Assembly (NCBI RefSeq): GCF_007995155.1
Contig: NZ_CP042593.1
Span: 2,522,001-2,586,000, forward strand
Source: Cytobacillus dafuensis
GTDB lineage: Bacteria; Bacillota; Bacilli; Bacillales; Cytobacillaceae
Length of the DNA: 64,000 nt
Reading direction: 5' to 3'
The position numbers and the translations under genes are program-made. Positions 34,220 to 44,139 of this stretch are shown in pieces (positions within the stretch are counted from its first letter, which is position 1; each line of letters starts with the position of its first letter). The notes beneath the pieces were generated by a model that was not told where the DNA came from, searched no databases, and saw only the letters and a program-made list of their open reading frames with translations.

Positions 34220-35158
34220 ATGTTAACCAAAGTAAATGGAAAATGGACAGAAGCTGCAATTAGTCATTTTATGACCCAACTCATTGATTATGCAGGATTA
34301 TTTCCTCCAGCCTCTCTTCCTCTTTCAGAGGCTATCTCTAACTATCACACTTATATGAATGGCTCTGATAGCTGGATGCTTGGTCCATTTGTTATACCTG
34401 CAACCCGATTAATTGAACTCGAGCCATATAAGTCACATTTTACCGAGCAGTTTCCACTCCGCTTATCCATCATTTTAAATCCGGCGGAATTGGAACAAGA
34501 CTTGGAAGCTATTAATCTTTTTTTAAAGACTTATAAAACTGCTGGTACTGTAAAAGCAATTGAAATACCGCTTACGCCATATGTCGAACTTTCTATCTTA
34601 GAAAAAATTGAAAATAGAACAGAGCGTTTTCCTGTTTATTTCGAAGTAACAGGAACAAATGATCAAATTCAATATTCAATAGATGCTATCCATAGACTTA
34701 ATAAAAAATCGTTGAAAAGTATCGGCATAAAAATGCGAATGGGCGGTATGGCAAAGCAATTATTTCCATCTGCCAAGCAAGCAGCGTTCGTGATCTATGA
34801 ATGTCAAAAACGGGACTTGGCACTTAAATTCACAGCGGGTCTTCATCATCCAATACGTCAGTACCGAAATGAAGTAGACACAACCATGCACGGCTTTGTC
34901 AATGTGTTTACCGCTGCCCTATTGGCTTATTGCCATTCTATTGATGCAAAAACAATTGAAGAGATATTACTTGATGAGGACCCAACACATTTTTCTTTTA
35001 CAACAAACACGCTTTCCTGGGGCAACTTAACTGTCAGTTCCTCTGAAATCAATGATGCTCGATCCTTCTTTGCCACTTCGTATGGAAGCTGCAGCTTTGA
35101 TGAGCCCCGGGAAGAACTGGGAGAGCTCACTATATTTTACGGGGAGGAAATACAATGA
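34220..35158 (+). CDS. Conserved unknown protein in the tyrosine degradation operon
   Basis: A protein of about 312 residues lying between hpd and the fumarylacetoacetase gene, overlapping the latter by 4 bases (ATGA). AAAGGGAGGG sits 9 bases before the ATG at 34220. The sequence (LIDYAGLFPPASLPLSEAI near the start, LKFTAGLHHPIRQYR near residue 215) suggests an alpha/beta, perhaps TIM-barrel, enzyme. The function is not recognised. The operon lacks any glutathione-S-transferase-like maleylacetoacetate isomerase, so this gene is a natural candidate for that step in an organism without glutathione. That is inference from context. Confidence 0.65.
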   Translation: MLTKVNGKWTEAAISHFMTQLIDYAGLFPPASLPLSEAISNYHTYMNGSDSWMLGPFVIPATRLIELEPYKSHFTEQFPLRLSIILNPAELEQDLEAINLFLKTYKTAGTVKAIEIPLTPYVELSILEKIENRTERFPVYFEVTGTNDQIQYSIDAIHRLNKKSLKSIGIKMRMGGMAKQLFPSAKQAAFVIYECQKRDLALKFTAGLHHPIRQYRNEVDTTMHGFVNVFTAALLAYCHSIDAKTIEEILLDEDPTHFSFTTNTLSWGNLTVSSSEINDARSFFATSYGSCSFDEPREELGELTIFYGEEIQ

Positions 35159-36456
35159 AGCATTCCTTTATCACAACAAAAACGGATTCACATTTTCCCA
35201 TCCAAAACCTGCCATACGGTATTTTTCAAAAAAAAGGGCTAAGCCCCCGAGTTGGTACAGCCATAGGTGATTATGTTCTCGATTTATCTGTGATCGATGA
35301 AGCTGGATTATTAGATGGCACTGGCGCGGAAGCAAAGAATATCTTTTCAGCAACTTCACTAAATGGATTTATGGCACTTGGCCGTCCAGTATGGTCTGCG
35401 GTGCGGTCGAAGCTTCAATATCTTTTGGATGCCGACACGCCTGATATACGTGATAATTCAGCAATTCGTTCAAAAGGATTTCACTTAATAGCAGATGTAG
35501 AAATGCTTCTTCCAGCAGATATTGGAGACTATACAGATTTCTATGCTTCCAAAGAGCATGCAACGAATGTAGGAATTATGTTTCGAGGTAAAGAAAATGC
35601 TCTCATGCCAAACTGGACCCACTTACCGGTCGGATATCACGGTCGGGCCAGCTCAGTGGTTATCAGTGGCACCGACATACGCCGTCCTCAAGGTCAGATG
35701 AAACCAGTCGATGCCGCTTCACCTTTGTTTGGACCTTGCCTCCAGCTCGACTTTGAATTGGAACTGGGCTGGTTTATCGGACCGGGCAACGAAATGGGAG
35801 AACCAGTCTCAATTGAAAATGCAGAGGATCAAATCTTTGGTCTCGTGTTAGTTAATGATTGGAGTGCCCGTGATATTCAGGCTTGGGAATATCAACCGCT
35901 CGGACCGTTCCTAGCCAAGAATTTTGCTACTTCCATCTCTCCTTGGGTGGTACCTTTGGATGCGCTGGAACCTTTCCGTACAGCTGGTCCAAAGCAGGAC
36001 CCTGCACCACTTCCTTACTTGCAGACGAACAAAGCTGGTGCTTTTGATATTAATCTAGAAGTCTCGCTACAAGGTGAGAGAATGGCTTTGCCACATCGCA
36101 TCACAACCAGTAATTTCCGTTACCTCTATTGGAGTATGGCTCAACAGATTGCGCATCACACTGTAGGTGGATGCAATTTACGCCCGGGTGACCTACTTGC
36201 CTCCGGAACGATTAGCGGACCTGAAAAAGAATCAAGGGGTAGCTTATTGGAACTAACTTGGCGTGGAACGGAGCCCATTCTCATGGAAAATGAAGAAAAG
36301 AGAGTGTGGCTGGAAGATGGAGATCAGTTGACAATAACGGGGTGGTGCCAGGGGGAAGGCTATCGTATCGGATTCGGTGAAGTGACCAGCCGGGTACTCC
36401 CTGTTGAACATCATCACCAGACCAAGCAATTAATACATCCATATACTAAGAAATGA
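35155..36456 (+). CDS. Fumarylacetoacetase
   Basis: A 433-residue FAH-family hydrolase that splits fumarylacetoacetate into fumarate and acetoacetate, the last step of tyrosine breakdown. Key segments are DYTDFYASKEHATNVG (calcium and catalytic region), HLPVGYHGRASSVV, QLDFELELGWFIG, VNDWSARDIQAWEYQPLGPF and SGTISGPEKES. The length is near the eukaryotic/bacterial FAH norm. The start overlaps the preceding gene by 4 bases. Confidence 0.93.
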   Translation: MKHSFITTKTDSHFPIQNLPYGIFQKKGLSPRVGTAIGDYVLDLSVIDEAGLLDGTGAEAKNIFSATSLNGFMALGRPVWSAVRSKLQYLLDADTPDIRDNSAIRSKGFHLIADVEMLLPADIGDYTDFYASKEHATNVGIMFRGKENALMPNWTHLPVGYHGRASSVVISGTDIRRPQGQMKPVDAASPLFGPCLQLDFELELGWFIGPGNEMGEPVSIENAEDQIFGLVLVNDWSARDIQAWEYQPLGPFLAKNFATSISPWVVPLDALEPFRTAGPKQDPAPLPYLQTNKAGAFDINLEVSLQGERMALPHRITTSNFRYLYWSMAQQIAHHTVGGCNLRPGDLLASGTISGPEKESRGSLLELTWRGTEPILMENEEKRVWLEDGDQLTITGWCQGEGYRIGFGEVTSRVLPVEHHHQTKQLIHPYTKK

Positions 36457-36480
36457 TACAAGAAAGAAGGAGGAAAGTTT

Positions 36481-37638
36481 ATGCCGCATTATATTAAGAT
36501 GGGAAATGTCCCGCATAAACGCCATACTCAATTTCGTCAGGAAAATGGTGAACTCTATTACGAACAAGTAATGGGTACAAAAGGATTTTCGGGTATTCAA
36601 TCATTGATTTATCATATCAATCCCCCAACAAGAGTCAAAGAGGCAAGAAAAATTAAAGATATTCAGTATGAATTTGAAGAAAAGGACGCTCTCAAACATC
36701 GCCATTTTCTTACATGGAATACAGAACCAGGTGGAGATTTTTTGGAAGCAAGAAAAATCTTACTGGCTAATGATGATCTGGCGATCGGCGTTGCTCGCCC
36801 AACACAGCCTATGTCATATTATTATCGTAACGGAGAATGTGATGAAATGCTGTTTGTACATGAAGGCAAAGGAAAAATTGAAAGTATCTTTGGAGAAATC
36901 TCTTTTTATCCGGGAGATTACGTCATCATTCCAATGGGAACTACCTACCGTGTGGTCCTGGATACACATGAGGCACGTTTCCTAGTTGTGGAATCGAATT
37001 CAGCCATTGTTTCACCGAAACGCTATCGCAATGAGCACGGACAGCTCCTCGAGCATTCACCCTATTGTGAACGCGATTTTCGAACACCAGAAAGATTAGA
37101 GCCGAAAGACGAGAAAGGGAAATTTGAAGTTCGGGTACGTGCTCAAGGGATGTTAACTTCCTATCTTTTTGATTTCCATCCACTAGATGCTGTTGGTTGG
37201 GATGGATATTTATTCCCTTACGCGTTTAGCATTCATGATTTTGAACCCATTACCGGCCGAGTTCATCAGCCACCACCCGTGCATCAAACTTTTGAAGCAC
37301 ATAATTATGTAATTTGCTCATTTGTCCCTCGTCTATACGATTATCATCCAGAGGCCATACCGGCTCCCTATGTACACAGCAATGTTGAGAGCGATGAAGT
37401 GTTGTACTATGCAGATGGTGATTTTATGAGCCGGCGTGGAATTGAAGAGGGCTCGATCACGCTTCATCCTAGTGGTTTGCCGCATGGGCCACATCCAGGA
37501 AAAATGGAGGAGAGTATTGGTAAAAAAGAAACAAAAGAGCTAGCAGTTATGATTGATACCTTCCGTCCACTCCGTGTGGTAAAACAGGCGCATCACTATG
37601 AGGATGCTTCCTATATGAGCAGTTGGTTTGAAGAATAA
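36481..37638 (+). CDS. hmgA: Homogentisate 1,2-dioxygenase
   Basis: A 385-residue cupin-fold iron enzyme that opens the homogentisate ring to maleylacetoacetate. HKRHTQFRQ and YYEQVMGTKGFSG lie at the N-terminus. The catalytic region has RVHQPPPVHQTFEAHNY and VHSNVESDEVLYY, with His and Glu ligands, and ends SGLPHGPHPG. AGAAGGAGG precedes the ATG. Last gene of the operon, closed by a strong terminator. Confidence 0.93.
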   Translation: MPHYIKMGNVPHKRHTQFRQENGELYYEQVMGTKGFSGIQSLIYHINPPTRVKEARKIKDIQYEFEEKDALKHRHFLTWNTEPGGDFLEARKILLANDDLAIGVARPTQPMSYYYRNGECDEMLFVHEGKGKIESIFGEISFYPGDYVIIPMGTTYRVVLDTHEARFLVVESNSAIVSPKRYRNEHGQLLEHSPYCERDFRTPERLEPKDEKGKFEVRVRAQGMLTSYLFDFHPLDAVGWDGYLFPYAFSIHDFEPITGRVHQPPPVHQTFEAHNYVICSFVPRLYDYHPEAIPAPYVHSNVESDEVLYYADGDFMSRRGIEEGSITLHPSGLPHGPHPGKMEESIGKKETKELAVMIDTFRPLRVVKQAHHYEDASYMSSWFEE

Positions 37639-37791
37639 AGGAACTCAAAAAAGTTTTTCGAGATATTAAGAGAGAAATGTAGAAACGGTGATTCTGGTGT
37701 AAAAATAAATTTTTTATATTTGTTTTTCACGAATTGCATGTAACATTGTCGACCTCTTTTAGCTTCACAGTACACGACAAATGGTCACCAA

Positions 37792-37820
37792 AAGAAACGT
37801 CCCGGCCCGGGACGTTTCTT
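37792..37820 (+). terminator. Intrinsic terminator of the tyrosine operon
   Basis: AAGAAACGTCCCGG and CCGGGACGTTTCTT form a 14-bp perfect stem followed by TCATT. It also faces the convergent yerC-like gene. Confidence 0.85.
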
Positions 37821-37850
37821 TCATTAAACAATTGATTATCCAGCCCCCTC

Positions 37851-38153
37851 TTAGGATTTACCAGAGGCCTCTATGCGATCTAATACTAATTGATAACCAC
37901 TACTCCCATAATCCAATAACTTCTTAACTCTTGTTATAGTAGCCGATGAGGCACTAGTTTCTACCTGAATGTCCATATATGTATCGCCTTCTCTAAGCAT
38001 TCTTGCAACCTCAAGTCTTTGAATAAAGGACTTCACTTCATTCATGGTACACAGATCATCAAAAAAAGCTTTACATTCTTGTTTTGTGTGTAAAGAAAGG
38101 ATAGCATTATACAACTGCGCTACAGTTTTTTCAGGTGTTTTTTTTATAAACAT
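37851..38153 (-). CDS. yerC: YerC/YecD-family TrpR-like protein
   Basis: A 100-residue all-helical protein with the TrpR-fold DNA-binding segment (MNEVKSFIQRLEVARMLREG, then DIQVETSASSATITRVKK). Length and sequence fit the YerC/YecD family of uncharacterised Trp-repressor relatives. Being next to the tyrosine operon, it could regulate it, but the family is usually found elsewhere, so this may be coincidence. The 247 bases upstream (38154-38400) have no gene. Confidence 0.85.
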   Translation of the reverse strand: MFIKKTPEKTVAQLYNAILSLHTKQECKAFFDDLCTMNEVKSFIQRLEVARMLREGDTYMDIQVETSASSATITRVKKLLDYGSSGYQLVLDRIEASGKS

Positions 38154-38400
38154 TGCCTGCCTCCATTGACATATGGAATTTACAATTTAAATAATCTTCA
38201 TTATGGTGGAAAATTGTTCTCAAAATCTCCCGTGCGCATTTAAGCTCTACTATGTCAACAAAACTATTAACTTCTTATTTTAAATAGCCCGTGTTTAACA
38301 CCAAAGTTACTATTTATACAGTTTTTCTTCTTAGAATACTTTAAATACTCATGATTTTAATACACTACCCCATTTTGAAGAGGAGCTTCAAATCTTTTCG

Positions 38401-39564
38401 TTAAATTACCAAAGGTACTGGCTTTAGGACAATTTCTTCGTCACCTAATATTTCGGACCTTGTTTTTTTACCAGAAGCTACTTTTATCATAAAATCTAGC
38501 AAACCTTCTATAATATCATCAAGGGTTTGCTGTCCCAAAAAAACGGAGCTAACATCAAAATCTATATTCGGTCCAAAATACTCAACGGTATTAGGGTTTC
38601 CCGTAACTTTTATTGTAGGTGATATAGGTGATCCAATAATATTTCCTTTTCCAGTTGCAAACAAAATTATTTGCGCGCCGCCTGCCGAGAGCCCTGTCAT
38701 TGATTCAGTTGCTGGTGAAGGAGTGTCCATGACAAAAAATCCTGGTTCTTTAGGCGTTTCGCCAAATTCAATTACATCCTGAAGAGGTGATGATCCCCCT
38801 TTAATGATTGCTCCTAATGATTTTTCCTCTAATGTTGTTAAACCTCCAGCTTTATTATCAGGGCTCGGGTTAATTTCTGAAATGTTTATTCCATTTTTGA
38901 CTGTTTCCATTTCTATGTTTCTTACTATTGAGAGCAATTTTTCTTTAACTCTATCGTTAATCGCTCTTTTTGCTAATATGTGTTCTGCACCGAGTATTTC
39001 TGATGTTTCTGATAAAATTACTTTACCTCCGGCGTTAATTACTATATCAGCGATCTTGCCTAATGCTGGATTAGCAGATAAACCTGAGCTCGTATCTGAA
39101 CCTCCACACTCTACGCCTATCGTTAAATAACTTAAATCAAACTTTTCTAATTTTACTTCTGATGCAATAGAAATTAGGTTGGTACAAATTTCAACACCTT
39201 TAGCTACAGCGCTAATGCTATTCCCTTCTTCTTGAACCGCGATGTATAAAGCGCGTTTACCAGTTTTTTCGCTAATAGCAGTACAAAGTTTTTTTGCTGA
39301 TACAGATTCAAGACTCACAACTAAAACACTGTGTATATTCGGGTTTTGCATAAGACCAACAAGTGAATTGAAATAGGTTAAATCACCATCATCACTATAT
39401 TGAGTTCGTCCATACCATACGGTAATCGGCAGAACATACCTTACTTGTGAAGATATCTTTTTCACGATTCCATTACAGTTATCCATTGCCGATAAAACCG
39501 CCACATGATTACGAACACCTACTTCTCCATTTTCACGGCGATAGCCTAAAAATTCTTGCATCAT
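38401..39564 (-). CDS. UxaA-family lyase large subunit (SuyB-like)
   Basis: A 387-residue protein equal to the C-terminal part of altronate dehydratase UxaA and to SuyB, the large subunit of sulfolactate sulfo-lyase. Typical segments are GYRRENGEVGVRNHVAVLSA, GVECGGSDTSSGLSANPALG, NPSPDNKAGGLTTLEEKSLG and FATGKGNIIGSPISPTIKVT. The iron-dependent enzyme removes water or sulfite from a 2-hydroxyacid. It abuts the small-subunit gene with no gap. The neighbouring dehydrogenase and TctABC importer favour a carboxylic acid such as sulfolactate over altronate, since no uronate genes are present. Confidence 0.85.
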   Translation of the reverse strand: MMQEFLGYRRENGEVGVRNHVAVLSAMDNCNGIVKKISSQVRYVLPITVWYGRTQYSDDGDLTYFNSLVGLMQNPNIHSVLVVSLESVSAKKLCTAISEKTGKRALYIAVQEEGNSISAVAKGVEICTNLISIASEVKLEKFDLSYLTIGVECGGSDTSSGLSANPALGKIADIVINAGGKVILSETSEILGAEHILAKRAINDRVKEKLLSIVRNIEMETVKNGINISEINPSPDNKAGGLTTLEEKSLGAIIKGGSSPLQDVIEFGETPKEPGFFVMDTPSPATESMTGLSAGGAQIILFATGKGNIIGSPISPTIKVTGNPNTVEYFGPNIDFDVSSVFLGQQTLDDIIEGLLDFMIKVASGKKTRSEILGDEEIVLKPVPLVI

Positions 39565-39870
39565 CTAGCAGCCCCCTTCTACAAAGGCATCTTTACTTCC
39601 GCGAATACTTTTAAGATTATGGGTATGCACGATAGACCCCTTGGATATTTCTTCTGTACTTTTGCCAATTACTTCTCCGTATTTTATAACAGGTGCATTT
39701 TCCCTGATGTCAGTTACTGCTATTTTAAATCCTAATGGAACTTCATCTTTTACAGTAAGTGTTATATTATTTAACTGATTATGAGAATATGAAATTTGTT
39801 CACCAGATTTTATAGTTGATACTGCAGTAACTACATTATCTTTTTCATCTAAACAGATTGCCTTTCTCAA
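39565..39870 (-). CDS. SAF-domain small subunit of the UxaA/SuyA-type lyase
   Basis: A 101-residue SAF domain: LDEKDNVVTAVSTIKSGEQI at the start, VKDEVPLGFKIAVTDI and VIKYGEVIGKSTEEISKGSI, then VHTHNLKSIRG at the end, the usual metal-binding tail of UxaA-type N-terminal subunits. It pairs with the large subunit immediately downstream. AGGAGGAAATC lies before the ATG. SuyA versus an altronate-dehydratase N-terminal half cannot be settled by sequence reading. Confidence 0.83.
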   Translation of the reverse strand: MRKAICLDEKDNVVTAVSTIKSGEQISYSHNQLNNITLTVKDEVPLGFKIAVTDIRENAPVIKYGEVIGKSTEEISKGSIVHTHNLKSIRGSKDAFVEGGC

Positions 39871-39924
39871 AAGATTTCCTCCTCGAATTTCGTAAAAGTT
39901 TAAGTTTGATTTTGAATGCGTTAA

Positions 39925-40908
39925 TTATTTATTTAATTTGTGCTTTTCTACAAGTTTTTTAGCATAATCATGATACTTACGAACCTTTTCTTCTAGTTCT
40001 TCACTTGTAAGCCACGTTACAGGCTGGCCTGCTTTTTCCATATCATTTTGATAATCAGAGTTTTCGCCTATAGTATTAAAGCCTTCTCGTAAGCGATTTA
40101 ACTTTTCATCTGAAAGTCCTTTTGGTACAACATAGATTCTGCTTAATTCTGAAACAACTTCATATCCTTGTTCTTTAAACGTAGGGATTTCTGGGATTTC
40201 ATCATTACGTTCGTCTGTAGTAACAGCCAAAGTAGTTATTTGATCTAGTTCTTCAACCATTAAATCTAAATTAACGATAGCTGAATCTACATGTTCTCCA
40301 ACAATCATTGCCTTCGCTTCAGCACCATCTTTATACGGTACTAGAGTAACTTTGATTCCGGCCTGATCAATGAAGTCAAGAATCGAAAGATGTGAAACTG
40401 AATTTGGCGGATAAGCTATTGAAATCTTCCCCGGGCTCTTTTTCGCAGCTTGAATAAGATCCTCTAATGTCTTTAATTTACTATTTTTACTTGTCGTGAA
40501 AATAAGAGGACTATGAGTGACCTCTGAAATATAATCAAAATCATCTATACTGAAATTTCCAGTCACAGTTAATGGCTGAATTACAATATCAGGAAAATTG
40601 GCAGCCATAATTGTATGATCTTCATCCTTCATGCTAGCTACATGCGCTGTTCCAACAGCACCAGCAGCCCCAGGCTTATAAACAAATGTTAAGGATTGTC
40701 CGAATTCTCCTTTAAAATACTTTTCAAGAATTCTGGTATGTATGTCACTTGCCCCACCTGGATTAAAAGGAACAACTAATGATACACCTTTCTTTGGATA
40801 ATTAAGTTTATCCTCAGTTCCCTTCGAATTAGATTTTTCGGAATTACAACCCATAAGAAATATTGTAGTTATAATAATGCTAAGTACAATTAAAAAAATT
40901 CTGTTCAT
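39925..40908 (-). CDS. Tripartite tricarboxylate transporter substrate-binding lipoprotein (TctC/Bug)
   Basis: A 327-residue lipoprotein. The signal peptide ends in the lipobox LMGC (Cys21), followed by the Bug-family body (VSLVVPFNPGGASDIHTRIL, VYKPGAAGAVGTAHVAS, ISIAYPPNSVSHL). It captures a carboxylate outside the membrane and hands it to TctA/TctB. Both partners lie in the same operon, but the dehydrogenase gene is inserted between. Confidence 0.9.
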   Translation of the reverse strand: MNRIFLIVLSIIITTIFLMGCNSEKSNSKGTEDKLNYPKKGVSLVVPFNPGGASDIHTRILEKYFKGEFGQSLTFVYKPGAAGAVGTAHVASMKDEDHTIMAANFPDIVIQPLTVTGNFSIDDFDYISEVTHSPLIFTTSKNSKLKTLEDLIQAAKKSPGKISIAYPPNSVSHLSILDFIDQAGIKVTLVPYKDGAEAKAMIVGEHVDSAIVNLDLMVEELDQITTLAVTTDERNDEIPEIPTFKEQGYEVVSELSRIYVVPKGLSDEKLNRLREGFNTIGENSDYQNDMEKAGQPVTWLTSEELEEKVRKYHDYAKKLVEKHKLNK

Positions 40909-40946
40909 TTATTGAAACTCCCCCTTGAAATATTTTTCTTAATCAA

Positions 40947-42002
40947 TCAGTCTAACGGAAAATTGACATTGTACTCCTTTCCTAAGTATTTTAGGTCAGC
41001 TACAATATTTGAAGTTAGTTCTACTCCCAAACGCAATCTTTTTTCACGCATTTTTTCAGAGCGTTCACCAGGAATGAATATGTTCTCTTCGTCTCTGGCG
41101 GATTCTTTAATTGTTCTTAATAAGTTTTCTAATGCGATTTGAAAGTGCTCCCAATCTATGAAATTATTAATATTTATTGCCGTTACTAAATTTGATGTAC
41201 CTAAAGGGCGATCTAATTGAGGCGGTGAGAGCATTCCTAAGGAGTATCCCGGCAACCCACCAATCAAAACGCTGGTAATAACCTCTATTATTAGAGATAA
41301 AGCATAACCTTTATGCTCAGCCATAGGTAAAACACTGCCTAACAAGGCCTCTTTTGGAACTGTCGTAGGATAACCTTCCTTAGTTAAAGCCCAACCTTCA
41401 GGAATTGTTCTACCTTCTCGATCAGCTAAAACAATGTTTCCTCTGGCTGTTTTACTCAATGCCATATCGACTATTACGGGGGGCGCGTTTTCTCTGGGCA
41501 CGCACACTGCGAACGGATTGTTTCCTAAAACTGCTTTTGAGCCGCCCCAGGCAGCCATCATTGGTCCTCCATTTGTTAATACTGACCCGATCATCCTGTG
41601 AGGTATAACGCGCTTTGCTATTAATCCAATCTCCCCCAAGTGACCACTATTCTGAACACCGACTATTCCAACGCCGAATTTCTTCGCCTTTTCAATAGCA
41701 AGATCCATTGCTTTGGTAGCGACGATTTGTCCAAAACCGTTATCGCCGTCTATCACAGTTATAGCCATCTCATCTTTTAAAGTTTTAATGTTCGGCTTTA
41801 CATTAATTGAACCGCTATTTACAAAGTCAATATATGTTTTCAACCTCACTACTCCATGGGTTGAACGACCACGCAATTCTGCCTCAGTCAATAATGTCGA
41901 AACATACACTGCTTCCTCTTGCGGCAGACCTGCCTTATACAAAATCTGTGTACAAAAGTCGTTTAAATCACTACTTTTTATTAAAAATTTTTCAGGGACC
42001 AA
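40947..42002 (-). CDS. Ldh-family 2-hydroxyacid dehydrogenase (ComC/malate/sulfolactate type)
   Basis: A 351-residue NAD(P)-dependent oxidoreductase of the Ldh_2 family, unlike classical lactate dehydrogenases. Motifs include TEAELRGRSTHGVVRLKTYI, GFGQIVATKAMDLAIEKAKK, VGVQNSGHLGEIGLIAKR and PMAEHKGYALSLIIEVITSV. Members oxidise malate, ureidoglycolate or (R)-sulfolactate. In a sulfolactate pathway it would interconvert sulfolactate and sulfopyruvate. The precise substrate is inferred only. AGAGGAGAGAA precedes the start. Confidence 0.87.
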   Translation of the reverse strand: MVPEKFLIKSSDLNDFCTQILYKAGLPQEEAVYVSTLLTEAELRGRSTHGVVRLKTYIDFVNSGSINVKPNIKTLKDEMAITVIDGDNGFGQIVATKAMDLAIEKAKKFGVGIVGVQNSGHLGEIGLIAKRVIPHRMIGSVLTNGGPMMAAWGGSKAVLGNNPFAVCVPRENAPPVIVDMALSKTARGNIVLADREGRTIPEGWALTKEGYPTTVPKEALLGSVLPMAEHKGYALSLIIEVITSVLIGGLPGYSLGMLSPPQLDRPLGTSNLVTAININNFIDWEHFQIALENLLRTIKESARDEENIFIPGERSEKMREKRLRLGVELTSNIVADLKYLGKEYNVNFPLD

Positions 42003-42050
42003 CCAAATTTCTCTCCTCTCAAAACTACTTCTTGTTCAAGGGAAACTAAT

Positions 42051-42518
42051 TTATAACAAAATTCCACTTGGTGTAGGCACTTGAACGAACAAACTGAATA
42101 TTGCAAAAATAAAGAACATAATCATTAAACTGACTGCTGAGCTTATTCCAAGAGCCTTAAGAGAATAGTTCTTTCCTATTATCCATGCTGTGAATGAAAT
42201 AAAAATAAAGCTTGTTATATAGAATCCGACTAAAGGCATTATTACTAGATAAATAACCGATCCAAAAAACATTCCTGCAATTTTAAGCCAATTTGGAGTA
42301 CCTTGATTTTCCTCTTCAGATGTCCTATTTATTTTTCTTGGTCTTAGCAAAATAATCAAAGCGAATAAGGCAATTAAACCTTCTAATGTTAATGGAAAAA
42401 CATTAACTGGATAATTAAATTCCAAACTTTGAACAATAAATAATGATACTACTAGCAGGATAACAATTGCCAACAGAGTGTCCATATTTTTAAAGCGTTC
42501 GATAAAAGTTCTCTTCAA
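42051..42518 (-). CDS. TctB-family small membrane subunit
   Basis: A 155-residue protein with four hydrophobic segments (about 12-30, 38-56, 80-103, 108-150) in the TctB pattern. It lies 3 bases after the TctA gene. It is the small integral-membrane subunit of the importer. Confidence 0.8.
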   Translation of the reverse strand: MKRTFIERFKNMDTLLAIVILLVVSLFIVQSLEFNYPVNVFPLTLEGLIALFALIILLRPRKINRTSEEENQGTPNWLKIAGMFFGSVIYLVIMPLVGFYITSFIFISFTAWIIGKNYSLKALGISSAVSLMIMFFIFAIFSLFVQVPTPSGILL

Positions 42519-42521
42519 GTG

Positions 42522-44072
42522 CTATCCCACCTCCTTATTGTTTTCCGTAAACTGATTTCCGCTTAACTTTCTACGTTTTGCTAATAAAGTGGGTAAAACT
42601 AAAGTTAAGATAGTTAAAATAATGAATAATAAAGATATTGGACGTGAGATAAATACATTGAATAGTGAATCTTCACTTTTTGCAAGCAATAAAGATTGTA
42701 CTAAAGCATTTTCAGTGAGCGGTGCTAAAATTAGCCCCAATGCAATAGCTGCATTGTCTAGACCCGCACGATTGCCAAAAAATCCTATTACTCCGAAAAC
42801 AACCATTACAACTACATCTAACATGCTGTTCTGTAAAGCATATGTACCTACTGTACATAGCACTATCATTCCAGTGATTACAAAACGTATTGGTATGTTT
42901 AGAACACGAATAGTCACTTTTATAAGCAGTAGTCCGACAATTAGCAACAATAGATTTGCTACTAAAAAAGATATCATGAACGTATATACAATATCTCCGT
43001 GGTTTGTAAATAATTTTGATCCCGGTTGGATTCCATGAGTAAGTAATCCCCCCATCATAATGGCTGCAGCTGCTCCTCCGGGAATACCCAATGTTAAAGT
43101 TGGCATTAACATGCCACCAATACTTGCATTATTTGCTGCCTCACTAGCTACTATTCCATCTATCTCACCCGTTCCAAATCTTTTTGGATTTTTATCCCAC
43201 CTCTTTGCTTCATTATAGGAAACCATTGAAGCAATTTCAGCTCCGGCCCCTGGCATTACACCAATAATTGTTCCAATAAAAGATGAGCGAAGAATATTGA
43301 ATTTGGAACTTTTTAAAAGTTGATTTATTACTGATGTAGCTGCTCCTTTTCTTTTTTGGTAGTTTGCTATTGTTGTTTTATTTGAACCGGCTAAAACTAG
43401 CATTTGGGAAAAGGCAAAAAGGCCAATCATTGCTGCAATGATATTAATACCTTGCATTAACGGTGAGTACCCGAACGTGAAGCGCGGAGCAGCCATGACC
43501 GGATCCAATCCTATAGTACCTATCAATAAACCGATTGCTCCAGATAACATCCCCTTAAATACTGCCCCGTATGATAAAGAGGCTATGGTAGAAAGCCCAA
43601 AAATAGCTATCCAGAAATATTCGGGAGGTCCAAGCTTTATTGCAACACTAGAAAGGGGTATTGATAAGAAAATCAAACATAACGCACCAAAAACACCACC
43701 TATAACAGAACAGTACAGAGATGTATATAAAGCATCATCAGCCTTACCTTTTTGGCTCAATGGATACCCATCAAAAGTGGTGACGACCGAAGATGGAGTA
43801 CCCGGAGTATTTAATAGTATTGCAGAATTACCCCCTCCATATACTGCCCCAATTCCAATTGCGGCCAACATGGATATTCCCATTGCAGGATCCATGCCAA
43901 AAGTAACTGGCACTAGTAGTGCTGTGGCCATAGCAGCCGATAGACCTGGAATAGCGCCGACTATGACCCCTGCTGCCAAAGCGAGAATAATGAGCCCTAA
44001 GTTTGCAGGATTTAATGTGTTAAGCAACCCTGACATGATTAATTGGAGATAATCATTTTCCATTTTTTCCAC
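42522..44072 (-). CDS. TctA-family large membrane subunit
   Basis: A 516-residue, about 12-helix permease with TctA signatures: AGVIVGAIPGLSAAMATALL, YGGGNSAILLNTPGTPSSVV, MPGAGAEIASMVSYNEAKRW and LGIPGGAAAAIMMGGLLTHG. It uses the ion gradient for high-affinity import of carboxylates with TctB and TctC. First gene of the catabolic operon after the regulator; AAGGTGGAAAAA precedes the start. Confidence 0.92.
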   Translation of the reverse strand: MEKMENDYLQLIMSGLLNTLNPANLGLIILALAAGVIVGAIPGLSAAMATALLVPVTFGMDPAMGISMLAAIGIGAVYGGGNSAILLNTPGTPSSVVTTFDGYPLSQKGKADDALYTSLYCSVIGGVFGALCLIFLSIPLSSVAIKLGPPEYFWIAIFGLSTIASLSYGAVFKGMLSGAIGLLIGTIGLDPVMAAPRFTFGYSPLMQGINIIAAMIGLFAFSQMLVLAGSNKTTIANYQKRKGAATSVINQLLKSSKFNILRSSFIGTIIGVMPGAGAEIASMVSYNEAKRWDKNPKRFGTGEIDGIVASEAANNASIGGMLMPTLTLGIPGGAAAAIMMGGLLTHGIQPGSKLFTNHGDIVYTFMISFLVANLLLLIVGLLLIKVTIRVLNIPIRFVITGMIVLCTVGTYALQNSMLDVVVMVVFGVIGFFGNRAGLDNAAIALGLILAPLTENALVQSLLLAKSEDSLFNVFISRPISLLFIILTILTLVLPTLLAKRRKLSGNQFTENNKEVG

Positions 44073-44139
44073 CTTCCCCCAAATAATAAGACATAAATAT
44101 TGGGCAATATGATATCAAAACTAGCTACTATTAAAATTT

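Noticed and set aside
43438..44052. 204-codon plus-strand frame opposite tctA
   Set aside because: The protein is proline/threonine-rich nonsense, and the opposite strand encodes a complete, recognisable TctA.
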